Numbered from the stretch's first letter, positions 36,485 to 44,905 are shown. The stretch: DNA of 64,000 nt from Brachyspira sp949287565 (GCF_036997615.1 NZ_JAWLQA010000007.1), one strand, 5' to 3'. The notes: generated by a model not told the origin, from the sequence alone. Program-made: numbers and translations.

Positions 36485-36694
36485 TTAGTCCTTCGTCAGA
36501 ACACTAACAACATATTCAGTATGACCATTACCTAAATGTGAAGTAGTAAGGTCAACATTGATTACTTCTTTGTCTTTAATATGATTGTTTATAGCATCAC
36601 TTAAATCCTGAAGAACTCTGTTTATATGCTGTATGTTTTCTTTTTTGTCTGCTTTCGGCTCGTAATAAGCTCTAAAAAGTTGAATATGTGCCAT
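36485..36694 (-). CDS. Small protein between grpE and dnaK, 69 residues
   Basis: A short, well-expressed-looking gene: AGGAG upstream, start at 36694, 21 bases after grpE. Sequence 'MAHIQLFRAYYEPKADKK', then 'LQDLSDAINNHIKD', then 'VINVDLTTSHLGNGHTEYVV' and 'SVLTKD'. It has a small alpha/beta pattern with a final strand and resembles, loosely, the Cse60-type single-domain proteins that convert 'I(D)I(Q)' strands. No family is assigned with confidence. Position inside the grpE-dnaK unit suggests stress-related co-expression. Confidence 0.65.
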   Translation of the reverse strand: MAHIQLFRAYYEPKADKKENIQHINRVLQDLSDAINNHIKDKEVINVDLTTSHLGNGHTEYVVSVLTKD

Positions 36695-36715
36695 AAAATC
36701 TCCTAATTAATTTAT

Positions 36716-37321
36716 TTATTCTTTAGCAGCAGCCGGCTTTCCAACTACTACTTTAGCTGTTCTCAAAAGTTCATCATTCAATTTATAACCTTTAGCATAA
36801 ACCTCAACAACCTTTTCCTTATCTATATCAGGAACTTCAATCATAGTTAATGCTTCATGTACATTAGGATCAAATTCCTCACCTAAAGACTCTATTTCAG
36901 TAACTCCATTATCATGCATAAAGTCTATAAATTGCTTATGTATTAATTCTATTCCTTTATAATACTCACTGCCTTGAACATTTGTGTCTTTCTCACCTGC
37001 TTTCAATGCTCTTTCAAAATTATCCATAAAAGTCAAAAGAGATAATAATAAGCCTTTATTTGCTCTTTTTATGCTGTCAGTTTTTTCTTTAGCAGTTCTT
37101 TTTCTTATATTTTCTGCCTCTGCCATAGCATACATATATTTATTTTTCATATCAGCAGATTCATTTTCTAATTCTTCTATTCTTTTTTTCAAAGCAGTTA
37201 TTTCATCTTCATCATTATTATTTTCAGCATTCTCTTCTGATTGATCATCATTTTCAACAGCCTCTGCTTCTGTGTTTTCTTCCTCTTTCTCTTCACTATT
37301 TTCTTTTATTTCTTCTTCCAT
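36716..37321 (-). CDS. grpE: Nucleotide exchange factor GrpE
   Basis: The 201-residue protein has a long acidic coiled-coil N-terminus (about 1-60, Glu/Asn-rich), then the GrpE core: 'AEAENIRKRTAKEK' near 88-101, 'LLSLLTFMDNFERAL' near 111, 'GIELIHKQFIDFMHDNGVTEI', and the beta wing 'FDPNVHEALTMI' and 'YAKGYKLNDELLRTAKVVVG'. It releases ADP from DnaK. It is the first gene of the grpE/69-aa/dnaK unit. AAGGAG precedes the start. The N-terminus is longer and more acidic than in E. coli. Confidence 0.96.
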   Translation of the reverse strand: MEEEIKENSEEKEEENTEAEAVENDDQSEENAENNNDEDEITALKKRIEELENESADMKNKYMYAMAEAENIRKRTAKEKTDSIKRANKGLLLSLLTFMDNFERALKAGEKDTNVQGSEYYKGIELIHKQFIDFMHDNGVTEIESLGEEFDPNVHEALTMIEVPDIDKEKVVEVYAKGYKLNDELLRTAKVVVGKPAAAKE

Positions 37322-37462
37322 TTATTCTCCTTTTAATTAACTGTTATTTTATGACTTTTAATGTTCTCAACTTTACACTACTAATATATGCAATAAATGT
37401 GCCAATAATAAAAGTCTTCTATATTATTTTCTAATTATTTCCTAAATGTAAAAAATTAAAAT

Positions 37463-37491
37463 AATATATTTAATTAAAAATAACAAGTCAA
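37463..37491 (-). promoter_or_regulatory. Candidate promoter of the grpE-dnaK unit
   Basis: Minus strand TTGACT (37491-37486), 17 bases, TATATT (37468-37463), about 140 bases upstream of grpE. No CIRCE operator was found around it. Confidence 0.45.
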
Positions 37492-37750
37492 TACACTACA
37501 TATTAAACATATTAATAGTAAAAAACCGCTAATAATACAGTAATATATTATGATATACTATTTAGTATAATACAAAAACATACTAAAATATATATGTAAT
37601 TTTTAATTATATGCAAATATACAAATATATAATATCAAATGTATCATTTTTACACACAGAAAATATTCAATTATGTATTATTTTTATACATATCAATATA
37701 ATAAAAGTATTATGATGATAATTTTGAACAGTTAAAAAAGAATTTAGGTT

Positions 37751-37789
37751 AAAAAAGTATCACCCTGGATAAAAGACATCAGGGTGATA
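37751..37789 (-). terminator. Terminator of dnaA
   Basis: Minus-strand hairpin TATCACCCTG / CAGGGTGATA (37789-37780 with 37767-37758), then CTTTTTT, about 100 bases after the dnaA stop. On the plus strand the same hairpin is followed by AAGGAGG and a 14-codon open frame (37799-37843). Confidence 0.8.
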
Positions 37790-37889
37790 AGGAGGTTTAT
37801 GAAAAATTGTATTAATTTAACAATACTATTAAATTATATATAAAATCGTATAAAAGTCAATCGTTTTTTTATATATTATTTGAATAATT

Positions 37890-39281
37890 TTATGATATTC
37901 CGGCTATTATGTCATTAATTTCAGAGTATAAATGAGAACCTGTTTTTAATTCATCTTTAACTTTATCTCTGGCATGTATTACAGAAGCATGATCTCTGTT
38001 AAAATCAAGTCCTATTTCTGTAACCGATTTCTTAGAATATTCGCATGCTAAATATATGGCAACATGCCTAGCTTTAGATATAAATTTTGTTCTATCTTTG
38101 CTTTCAAAAGATGATATTTCTACACCATAATAATCTGCCACTATCTTTTTTATCTCTTTTATAGTAGCATTCTTCAATTTAGGCTTATTTGTGAAATAAT
38201 CTTTAAATATATCAAGTTTTTCGCATTGCTCTATATCAGGAGTTATTTTCATTAAATCCCTAACCGATAAATATGCCCTTATTGCACCTTCAATCTTTCT
38301 AACATCTGTTGTAATGTTTTCAGCCATATATTTCATAACTTCTTCATCTATACTTGTATGCAAATCGAATAGTTTTCTTTCTATTATGGCTAGTCTAGTT
38401 TCATATTGAGGTGGCTCTATCGAAAGAATAAGGCTCTTTTCAAATCTATTTTTTAATCTTGCTTCTATATTTCTTAACTCTTTAGGTGGCTTATCACTTA
38501 CGAATACCATCTGTTTTGAAGCATTATCCAAAGCCTGAAATATTTCAAATAACTCTTTAGATGTTTCCTGAGCACTTTCAAGAAGCTGTAAATCATCTAA
38601 TAAAAGCATATCCAAAGACTTATATCTTTTCTTGAAAATTTCTGGTTTTTTATTCTGAAGTCCTGATACATATTCATCTCTGAAACCGCTTCCGTCTATA
38701 TAAAGAACTTTAGCATTAGGATTGCTTTGCATATAACTATTGCCTATAGCCTGAAGTAAATGTGTCTTTCCTATACCTACACTTCCATATATATAAAGAG
38801 GGTTATATTCTTTACCGGGATTAGATGATACATATTTAGCTGCTTCAAATACATATCTGTTATTATTTCCCTGTATAAAATTATCAAATCTAAATTGCTC
38901 ATTTAAATTACTTTTACCATAAGCATTTTCTTTTTTAGAAACATCTAATACATTTTTATTAGAAGTATTTTCAATATTATTAGAATTATTAACTGGTTCC
39001 TCAATTTCTTCTACATGTAAATATTTATCAACAAGTTCAGCATCTACTTTGACATCTAAATCTATATTATGCCCTAACTTATCTTCAAAAAAATCTTTTA
39101 TTCTTCCTAAAAAATCTTTTTTTATATGTGCTGCTGTAAAATCTCCTGAACATACTATATCTGCTTTATTTTCATCATCGGCTACAATAACACTGCCTTT
39201 AAGCAGAGCAACACCTGCAAACTCATCATCTTCACTTATAATATCTAAAAATTCATTCCAATATTTGTTTATCTCTTCCAT
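37890..39281 (-). CDS. dnaA: Chromosomal replication initiator DnaA
   Basis: The 463-residue protein has a short N-terminal domain, a variable Asn-rich linker (about 100-140), an AAA+ domain with Walker A 'GSVGIGKTHLL' (near 166) and Walker B 'MLLLDDLQLL' (near 229), and a C-terminal DNA-binding domain with the signature 'FNRDHASVIHARDKV' (near 432). It opens oriC. Next upstream is the YkvA-like gene, downstream grpE; dnaN and gyrB are not adjacent, unlike the classical order. Length is normal. Confidence 0.96.
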   Translation of the reverse strand: MEEINKYWNEFLDIISEDDEFAGVALLKGSVIVADDENKADIVCSGDFTAAHIKKDFLGRIKDFFEDKLGHNIDLDVKVDAELVDKYLHVEEIEEPVNNSNNIENTSNKNVLDVSKKENAYGKSNLNEQFRFDNFIQGNNNRYVFEAAKYVSSNPGKEYNPLYIYGSVGIGKTHLLQAIGNSYMQSNPNAKVLYIDGSGFRDEYVSGLQNKKPEIFKKRYKSLDMLLLDDLQLLESAQETSKELFEIFQALDNASKQMVFVSDKPPKELRNIEARLKNRFEKSLILSIEPPQYETRLAIIERKLFDLHTSIDEEVMKYMAENITTDVRKIEGAIRAYLSVRDLMKITPDIEQCEKLDIFKDYFTNKPKLKNATIKEIKKIVADYYGVEISSFESKDRTKFISKARHVAIYLACEYSKKSVTEIGLDFNRDHASVIHARDKVKDELKTGSHLYSEINDIIAGIS

Positions 39282-39368
39282 CTTTCTATCTTTAAAAAAT
39301 ATTCTAACTATCTTATAATCGGAATTTATAATTTTTAGTTAACATAGAAAATTACAGGTATATAATTA

Positions 39369-39743
39369 CTAATTAGATGAAACTTTAAAAACTAATACTA
39401 TAAGAAGAATTAATATAAGTATTAAAATAATACTAAATATAAATGCAGCCCATTTTATATATTTAACTATCTTATATATAGATGTATCTTTATCTAAAAC
39501 AGTATTTTGAATGCCATGCAAAGCGGATACTATTAAAAACATAGCATCTTCACCCCAACCAGCAACAGGTATAACATCTGGAATAAAATCAACAGGGGAA
39601 ACTGTATATATCAAAGCGAGTATAAATGGAATCCAAGAAAGTATAGAATTTAAAGATTTATTTTTATCAGACTCATTATTATTTACTATTTCCGGATCAA
39701 ATACCTTTTCTTCATTATTATTATTATTTTCATTATTAGACAT
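39369..39743 (-). CDS. YkvA/DUF1232 membrane protein
   Basis: The 124-residue protein has an acidic Asn-rich N-terminus, then the DUF1232 core 'ILALIYTVSPVDFIPDVIPVAGWGEDAMFLI' in short form (residues 39-68), which is a re-entrant or transmembrane helix pair with the diagnostic 'SPVDFIPD', and a C-terminal transmembrane helix (about 98-120). The family is of unknown function. It lies upstream of dnaA by about 90 bases on the same strand. No catalytic residues are seen. Confidence 0.8.
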   Translation of the reverse strand: MSNNENNNNNEEKVFDPEIVNNNESDKNKSLNSILSWIPFILALIYTVSPVDFIPDVIPVAGWGEDAMFLIVSALHGIQNTVLDKDTSIYKIVKYIKWAAFIFSIILILILILLIVLVFKVSSN

Positions 39744-39781
39744 ATGTTCTCCTAAAACATTTTACTATTGACTTGTTAATA

Positions 39782-40099
39782 TTATAAAGCAGGAGAATGA
39801 TATCCTTTATAATTGCCATTAGGATGACGCATACATTTTGCTGAAGTTAATTGTTTTATAGTTTTATATTGATTACCGCAGTATTTACATGTATATTCAT
39901 CTTTTTCAGTGCCTTCATAAAGTTTATGCTTACCTTTATAATTTCCTTCAGGATAACGCATACAATTTTGAGAAGTTAATAATTTCACAGAACTAAATTT
40001 ATTGCCGCAGTATTCACAATAAAAATTTTCCTGAGCTTTAGGTCTTAAGCTTGCAGTGAAACAAAAGAATATTAAAGTTATTATATATAATGTTCTCAT
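39782..40099 (-). CDS. Small secreted protein with two zinc-finger-like repeats
   Basis: The 105-residue protein has a signal peptide (residues 1-22, ending 'KAQ') and then two near-identical repeats: 'CEYCGNKFSSVKLLTSQNCM' (27-46) and 'CKYCGNQYKTIKQLTSAKCM', each followed by 'RYPEGNYKGKH' or 'RHPNGNYKGYH'. Each unit has Cys-x2-Cys ... Cys-x-x-x-x-x-x-x-His, a likely zinc site. A zinc ribbon outside the cytoplasm is unusual. Its start overlaps the stop of the upstream gene by four bases (ATGA), which implies coupled translation. Unknown function. Confidence 0.75.
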   Translation of the reverse strand: MRTLYIITLIFFCFTASLRPKAQENFYCEYCGNKFSSVKLLTSQNCMRYPEGNYKGKHKLYEGTEKDEYTCKYCGNQYKTIKQLTSAKCMRHPNGNYKGYHSPAL

Positions 40100-40386
40100 T
40101 TTTTATCACCTGAAATTAAATCTTTATATTTAGAGTCTTTAAATTCTATATAAGGTTTGGAACTAAGCATATGAATTGCTGTTATAAGAGAATAGCTAAC
40201 CCAAGCCTTTTTTTCTGTGGGTTTAGATGATGAAGATTCATTTTTTTTAAGAAGCTCATTTAAAGATTCTGCTATATCATCAATATGCTCTTCAAAAAAA
40301 TCCTCGCATTCATCGCATGTATCCATAGTAGCCTGCCCTTGTATTTCCTCTACATTTTTTCCGCACCAAACACATTTTACAGACAT
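40096..40386 (-). CDS. Small zinc-ribbon protein, coupled to the secreted one
   Basis: The 96-residue protein has 'CVWCGKNVEEI' and 'DTCDECEDFFEEH' near the start, four Cys that could bind one zinc, then an acidic helix and a low-complexity Ser/Lys stretch. The second half 'AWVSYSLITAIHMLSSKPYI' is moderately hydrophobic. It has no signal peptide. The stop overlaps the start of the secreted double-ribbon gene. I do not recognise the family. A single RBS-like GAGG precedes the start. Confidence 0.7.
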   Translation of the reverse strand: MSVKCVWCGKNVEEIQGQATMDTCDECEDFFEEHIDDIAESLNELLKKNESSSSKPTEKKAWVSYSLITAIHMLSSKPYIEFKDSKYKDLISGDKK

Positions 40387-40510
40387 TTATACACCTCTTA
40401 TAATTTATTTTTCGCCGTATATTATACAGATAATATTTAATTTGTAAAGATTGTAAGTATATAATTTTATATATTTTTATGTGAATTTATAGAAATTAAT
40501 AAACATAATT

Positions 40511-41038
40511 CTAGAGTTTCAAAGGATTTTTTGAACTGCAAATTAAATTGTTTTCATCTGATGATTCTCTTTTATCATTATTAGGCACAGTTCTTACATA
40601 TTTAACTAAATTAACTGCATTATTTATTTTTGATTTTTCTTTAGACTTTCTATATAAAATATTTGCCAATTCCCTTTCTTTGCTGTCGCTTCCTTTAGGT
40701 ATTTTATTTTTTTCTTTACTTACTATATAGGCATATAATGTTTTAACATCATTAATTAAAAAAGATAAATCTTTATCATTAAATATATAATTAATTGATG
40801 ATATTATTTGCTTATAAGCTTCATAAATTTTCTTCCCCTTAAGTTCTATAAAGCAAGTTTTATCTTGTTTTCTATATGCTAAATAATCACACTTTTGTAT
40901 ATTATCAGGAAGTATACCTTTATCAACTTTAATAATATCAATATCATCTAAAGCGTATATAAAAACTTTAGTTTGAGAATCAGATAAAGTTATAGTTTCA
41001 TCTTTTTTTAATTGTTTTATAAAATTATTATTAATCAT
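40511..41038 (-). CDS. PD-(D/E)XK-like nuclease partner of the ATPase
   Basis: The 175-residue protein contains 'CDYLAYRKQDKTCFIELKGK' (residues 50-69): Asp51, then Glu65-Leu66-Lys67, the D...ExK pattern of PD-(D/E)XK nucleases, followed by a helix 'YEAYKQIISSI' with a Gln at the place typical of the fold. The C-terminus is Lys/Asn-rich and probably flexible. It starts inside the stop of the ATPase gene (ATGA overlap), so the two are made together. Nuclease activity is inferred from pattern only; no family name is certain. Confidence 0.65.
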   Translation of the reverse strand: MINNNFIKQLKKDETITLSDSQTKVFIYALDDIDIIKVDKGILPDNIQKCDYLAYRKQDKTCFIELKGKKIYEAYKQIISSINYIFNDKDLSFLINDVKTLYAYIVSKEKNKIPKGSDSKERELANILYRKSKEKSKINNAVNLVKYVRTVPNNDKRESSDENNLICSSKNPLKL

Positions 41039-42336
41039 AAATTTTCTTCTATATCAATTAATTTAGTATAAGTTTCATTTATATAATCAGAAATTTCATC
41101 TATTAATTCAGTCATGATTTCTCCGCTGTTTTCATTTATCAAATTTGAATATGATGTTTTATAATCTTTAAGATATAGTTTAAATGCATTTATTTTATCA
41201 GTATCAATAATACCATATTTACCGAATAATTTATCAATCTTTTTATTAACATCATCATTATTTTTTTCTTTTCTTATTTTGCCGGCATATAATAAATTAT
41301 TAGTACTCGTTAATATATAAGGACTATGAGTTGTTATAAAAACTGTACTTCCTGTGATATTCATAAAATTTACTATAAAATCTACAATTTCTTTCTGCAT
41401 TTTAGGATATAAATGTGCTTCAGGTTCTTCTATAATGACAAAAGCCTTTTCATTTCTTATGATAAGATAATATAAAATATTTAAAAGCCATAGTATTTCC
41501 TGATGTCCTGAAGATATATAATTAACAGGTATTTTCTCTTTTTTTTCAGAATTCAATAATATATATTCAATTCCATTATCAGAAAAATATTCACCTTTCA
41601 TAAGATTAATAATTTTTTTAGATAATTGTATTATATCATGCCTCATTTTTTTATTTTCTATTTTATTATTAAGTCCTTTTATTCCATCACTAAATATATA
41701 CTGTATATTTTCTATAAATTGTATAAATTTCAAATTAACTAAATCAATAGCTTCGTAATTAAGTTTAGTTTTCTGATTATTAATAAAAGATAATGAGCTT
41801 CTTGCAGCAGGTATATAATAAGTTTTATATTCATCATCAAATATATTTTCATTTAATAAACCAGATATAATTGTTGTAAGAAAATTAAAATCTAGCATAT
41901 CCTTTTTCATATACATAATCTTTTTTATTCTAGTATAAAAAAGATATATCATATCTAATATATTTTTACTATAAGATATAATCAATTTTTTATCTTCATC
42001 ATATTCTATTTTCATGTCAATAGATTCTTTGTATTTATAAAAAATAAATAAATCGGTATATTCTAAATCTCCAAATATTTTTATAAACAAATCTTTTGCT
42101 TTAATATCTAATTTTGTTATTAACCGTTCTTTTGATGATATATTATTCTCTTTGTCATTTAATAATAGAGAAACAATAAAAGAGGTAACATCGTCTTTTA
42201 AAGTTCTGAAAAAATATATACATTTACAAATCGTACTTTTTCCTACTGCCTGCTCTCCAATAATCAAATTAAAATCTTTTATATCCATTTCAAAATCTGT
42301 TATTGGGCCTAAATTTTTAATGATTAATTTTGACAT
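41035..42336 (-). CDS. ABC-type (OLD/AAA_15-like) ATPase of a two-gene unit
   Basis: The 433-residue ATPase has Walker A 'GEQAVGKST' (27-35), a 'YIPAARSSL' motif (174-182), the ABC-like signature 'ISSGHQE' (274-280), Walker B 'AFVIIEEPEAHLYP' (298-311) and the H-loop 'TTHSPY' (335-340). This is the SMC/OLD/AAA_15 layout, which is common in phage-defence ATPases such as those of Septu, PARIS and Gabija. No TOPRIM domain follows. It is translationally coupled to the small PD-(D/E)XK-like protein. A defence role is inferred from architecture. Confidence 0.8.
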   Translation of the reverse strand: MSKLIIKNLGPITDFEMDIKDFNLIIGEQAVGKSTICKCIYFFRTLKDDVTSFIVSLLLNDKENNISSKERLITKLDIKAKDLFIKIFGDLEYTDLFIFYKYKESIDMKIEYDEDKKLIISYSKNILDMIYLFYTRIKKIMYMKKDMLDFNFLTTIISGLLNENIFDDEYKTYYIPAARSSLSFINNQKTKLNYEAIDLVNLKFIQFIENIQYIFSDGIKGLNNKIENKKMRHDIIQLSKKIINLMKGEYFSDNGIEYILLNSEKKEKIPVNYISSGHQEILWLLNILYYLIIRNEKAFVIIEEPEAHLYPKMQKEIVDFIVNFMNITGSTVFITTHSPYILTSTNNLLYAGKIRKEKNNDDVNKKIDKLFGKYGIIDTDKINAFKLYLKDYKTSYSNLINENSGEIMTELIDEISDYINETYTKLIDIEENL

Positions 42337-42398
42337 ATTATCCTCAAAAATAAGTGAATTATATAATTATATAAGAAAAAATAAAAAATATCTATAAA

Positions 42399-42953
42399 TC
42401 ACAATTCATCATTTATTATTGTCATATGAACATGATCTTCCCATTTTCCATTAATTTTTAAATATTTTTTGGCAAGTCCCTCATATTCAAAGCCAAGTCT
42501 TTTAGCCAATTCCAAAGAAGGTTTATTATGAGGCATTATATTTGCTTCTACCCTATGTAGTTTAAGTTCTTTAAATACTATTATAATAGCTGCTTTAAGT
42601 GCTTCTGTCATATAACCTTTATGCTGTTCAAATTCATCTAATTTATAGCCAACTGTAGTTGATAAAAAAACACCTTTATAAATATTACTGAAATTAATCA
42701 TTCCTATGATCTTTCTTTTATCTTCTATTTTATATATCCAAAATTTCAGCATTCTTTCTAATTTTATTTCTTCAATTTCTCTTTTAATAATATCTTTATG
42801 AGTATTAACCTTATAAAATACATCAGGCCTTTTAGGATCAAAATCTTTAAAAAAATCTCTATTTCTCCTATAAAAATCAACTATCTCAGAAGCCATATTG
42901 ACATTCGGCTGAACTAAAAAAAGCCTATTTGTTTTATAAGTTTTTTTAACCAT
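42399..42953 (-). CDS. GNAT acetyltransferase (RimJ/RimL type)
   Basis: The 184-residue protein has the RimJ/RimL GNAT order: 'NRLFLVQPNVNMASEIVDFY', 'FWIYKIEDKRKIIGMINFSNI', 'STTVGYKLDEFEQHKGYMTEALKAAI' (acetyl-CoA site, in short segments), 'HRVEANIMPHNKPSLELAKRLGFEYEG'. Such enzymes acetylate N-terminal residues of ribosomal proteins or small molecules. It is the last gene of a compact minus-strand group HD, pncA, ogt, GNAT (gap of ten bases from ogt). Substrate unknown. Confidence 0.85.
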   Translation of the reverse strand: MVKKTYKTNRLFLVQPNVNMASEIVDFYRRNRDFFKDFDPKRPDVFYKVNTHKDIIKREIEEIKLERMLKFWIYKIEDKRKIIGMINFSNIYKGVFLSTTVGYKLDEFEQHKGYMTEALKAAIIIVFKELKLHRVEANIMPHNKPSLELAKRLGFEYEGLAKKYLKINGKWEDHVHMTIINDEL

Positions 42954-42963
42954 ATAAGATAAC

Positions 42964-43500
42964 CTACTTCATTATAATTTTAGAATTAACTATATCAAAA
43001 CCTTCATGTTTTAGTAAATATTCTTTTTTATCAAGTCCGCCTGCATAACCTGTTAACTTTTTATTTACTCCTACAACCCTATGACAAGGTATTATAATAG
43101 CTATTTTGTTTTTCCCTTCTGCTGTGCCTACTGCTCTTGATATGCTTCCTTTTTTATCTGAAATATTTTTTGCTATATCAGAATAGGTAACAACTTTTCC
43201 AAAAGGTATTTTTGAAGTTTCCATCCAGACATTATATTGAAAATCTGTACCATATACAGCTAAAGGAATAGAAAATTTTTTTAAACTATTTGAAAAATAA
43301 TCTTCTAATTCTTTTTTCGCTTGCTTTATTATAGAAGGTTCTTCATTATCTGACGATATTTTAATGTTTTTTAAATTAAATTCTAATGATGTAATATATT
43401 GAAAAGTTTCATCTGCTGTTAGTATTAAATCACCAATAGGGCTTTTATAAATATAGGCTTTATTAAAATTAGTTTTTTTTTCAAGCCTAATAATTTTCAC
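42964..43500 (-). CDS. ogt: Methylated-DNA-protein-cysteine methyltransferase
   Basis: The 178-residue protein has a short N-terminal domain and the catalytic domain with 'IPFGKVVTYSDIAKNI' near 102-117 and 'IIIPCHRVVGVNKKLTGYAGG' near 134-154; the Cys in 'PCHR' accepts the alkyl group from O6-methylguanine. Helix-turn-helix 'RAVGTAEGKNK' precedes it. It repairs alkylated DNA. Its first four bases overlap the end of the pncA gene (43497-43500), so the pair is coupled. Confidence 0.93.
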   Translation of the reverse strand: MKIIRLEKKTNFNKAYIYKSPIGDLILTADETFQYITSLEFNLKNIKISSDNEEPSIIKQAKKELEDYFSNSLKKFSIPLAVYGTDFQYNVWMETSKIPFGKVVTYSDIAKNISDKKGSISRAVGTAEGKNKIAIIIPCHRVVGVNKKLTGYAGGLDKKEYLLKHEGFDIVNSKIIMK

Positions 43501-44138
43501 AATTTAACCTTTTTAAGATTAATAAGAGGACAAGAAGTATATAAACCCTCAATAGATTCAGGATTAACTGCTGCAGAAGCATATTCAAGCACATTTACGC
43601 TTACTAAATATTCAGCATCTATAGAAGCAACATATTCGGCAGTATCTCTTGCTGTAAAAAACACGCAGTAATCAAGAGCAACGCCTACAAAATCAAGCAC
43701 CAAAGTTTCTTTATTTTCTCTAGCAGCATCTATAAACTCTTTATGCATATAAGAAAACCCGGAGTTTCCCTCATCATCAGGATCAACTCCCTTTTGAACA
43801 TATATATAATCTCTTTTCTTTCTAAGTCCATCAACTATAGCTGAGCCATAAGTTCTTGCAACACAATGACGAGGCCATAAAGTAAGAATCTCTTCATCAC
43901 CTGTATCCTGATCTATAACTTTTATTTTTGAAAAAGGCTCTTTTTCATGAGTTGAAGCAAAAGATATATGATTGGAAGGATGCCAATCCTGAGTTGCAAT
44001 TATAGCATCATACTCCCCATTTTTTATAAGATCGTTTATAACAGGTACTAATTTAGTAGCACCTTTAACAGCCATAGGGCCGCCTTCCATATAATCATTT
44101 TGCATATCTACTATTGTAAGTATCTTTATTTTACTCAT
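43497..44138 (-). CDS. pncA: Nicotinamidase (isochorismatase fold)
   Basis: The 213-residue protein has the PncA order: 'VDMQNDYMEGGPMAV' (catalytic Asp), metal ligands in 'TQDWHPSNHISFAS', 'LWPRHCV', Lys region 'YVQKGVDPDDEGNSGF', and the catalytic Cys in 'VGVALDYCVFFTARD' (Cys near 158). It deamidates nicotinamide to nicotinic acid for NAD salvage. The product length is close to the family norm. It is 15 bases downstream of the HD gene and overlaps ogt. Confidence 0.92.
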   Translation of the reverse strand: MSKIKILTIVDMQNDYMEGGPMAVKGATKLVPVINDLIKNGEYDAIIATQDWHPSNHISFASTHEKEPFSKIKVIDQDTGDEEILTLWPRHCVARTYGSAIVDGLRKKRDYIYVQKGVDPDDEGNSGFSYMHKEFIDAARENKETLVLDFVGVALDYCVFFTARDTAEYVASIDAEYLVSVNVLEYASAAVNPESIEGLYTSCPLINLKKVKL

Positions 44139-44153
44139 AACCCAAGTCCGTAT

Positions 44154-44726
44154 TTAGGAAATTTTCTTAAGCCCTATACTCTCTTGTACAGGAATAAGAG
44201 CTTCTATAGTTTCTTTTATAAGTTCATCTATATTGATTCCCAACATTTCAGCACCTTTATTTATAACTGTTCTGTCTACTTTGGCTGCAAATGCTTTATC
44301 TTTAAGTTTCTTCTTAACAGATTTTACTTCCATATCATCTAAACTCTTTGAAGGTCTAACCAAAGCACATGCTGTAATAAATCCTGAAAGTTCATCAACT
44401 GCATATAAAGTTTTTTCCATATTGCTTAAAGGTTCAATATCTGTACATAGTCCGTAACCATGACTTTGAATGGCTCTTATAAAACTGTCAGGAAGTCCTT
44501 CTGCCTCAAGTATTTCTTTCACTTTAATACAATGTTCATCAGGATATTTTTCATAATCCATATCATGCAAAAGTCCTACCATACCCCATTCGTCTTCATC
44601 TTCACCATTTTTCTTGGCAAAATATCTCATCACTGCTTCTACGGATAATGCATGCTTAAATAATGAATGCTCATCATTATATTTTTTGAATAATTCAACA
44701 GCTTTATCTCTTTCTATGCTGGCCAT
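44154..44726 (-). CDS. HD-domain phosphohydrolase
   Basis: The 190-residue protein has HD-domain metal ligands: 'HALSVEAVMRYFAKK' (His near 25), 'MVGLLHDMDYEKYPDEH' (His-Asp near 53-54), 'IRAIQSHGYGL' (His near 88) and 'TLYAVDELSGFITACALVRPS' (Asp near 112). The fold hydrolyses phosphate esters, often nucleotides or second messengers; the substrate cannot be told. GGAGGT precedes its ATG. It heads the HD, pncA, ogt, GNAT group. Confidence 0.88.
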   Translation of the reverse strand: MASIERDKAVELFKKYNDEHSLFKHALSVEAVMRYFAKKNGEDEDEWGMVGLLHDMDYEKYPDEHCIKVKEILEAEGLPDSFIRAIQSHGYGLCTDIEPLSNMEKTLYAVDELSGFITACALVRPSKSLDDMEVKSVKKKLKDKAFAAKVDRTVINKGAEMLGINIDELIKETIEALIPVQESIGLKKIS

Positions 44727-44905
44727 TTAAAAACCTCCAAATATTATCATAAGTATATACTATATTTTTCTATTTTTCAATATTTTATTCTTATATTTAT
44801 ATAATATTTTAATAACAAAAAAGTTATAATAAAAATTAATATAAAAACGATGATTATAATGTATTAGTATACATAATATTAACTTAATAACAAAATGGAA
44901 ATAAT

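Larger units (their letters stand above)
37322..37889. other. 568-bp AT-rich region between dnaA and grpE
   Basis: No gene of useful length. It contains the grpE promoter candidate, one match to a relaxed DnaA box (TTTTACACA at 37648-37656, by the consensus TTWTNCACA), and the dnaA terminator hairpin. AT-rich DNA beside dnaA is where replication origins often lie, but a single box match in DNA this AT-rich is weak evidence. Confidence 0.4.

Noticed and set aside
37322..37520. CIRCE heat-shock operator upstream of grpE
   Set aside because: No TTAGCACTC/GAGTGCTAA pair is present; heat control, if any, must use another device.
40511..42336. Naming the ATPase/nuclease pair as Septu, PARIS or Gabija
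   Set aside because: The partner lacks an HNH motif (Septu) and is much shorter than AriB or a GajB helicase; the ATPase has no TOPRIM domain (GajA).
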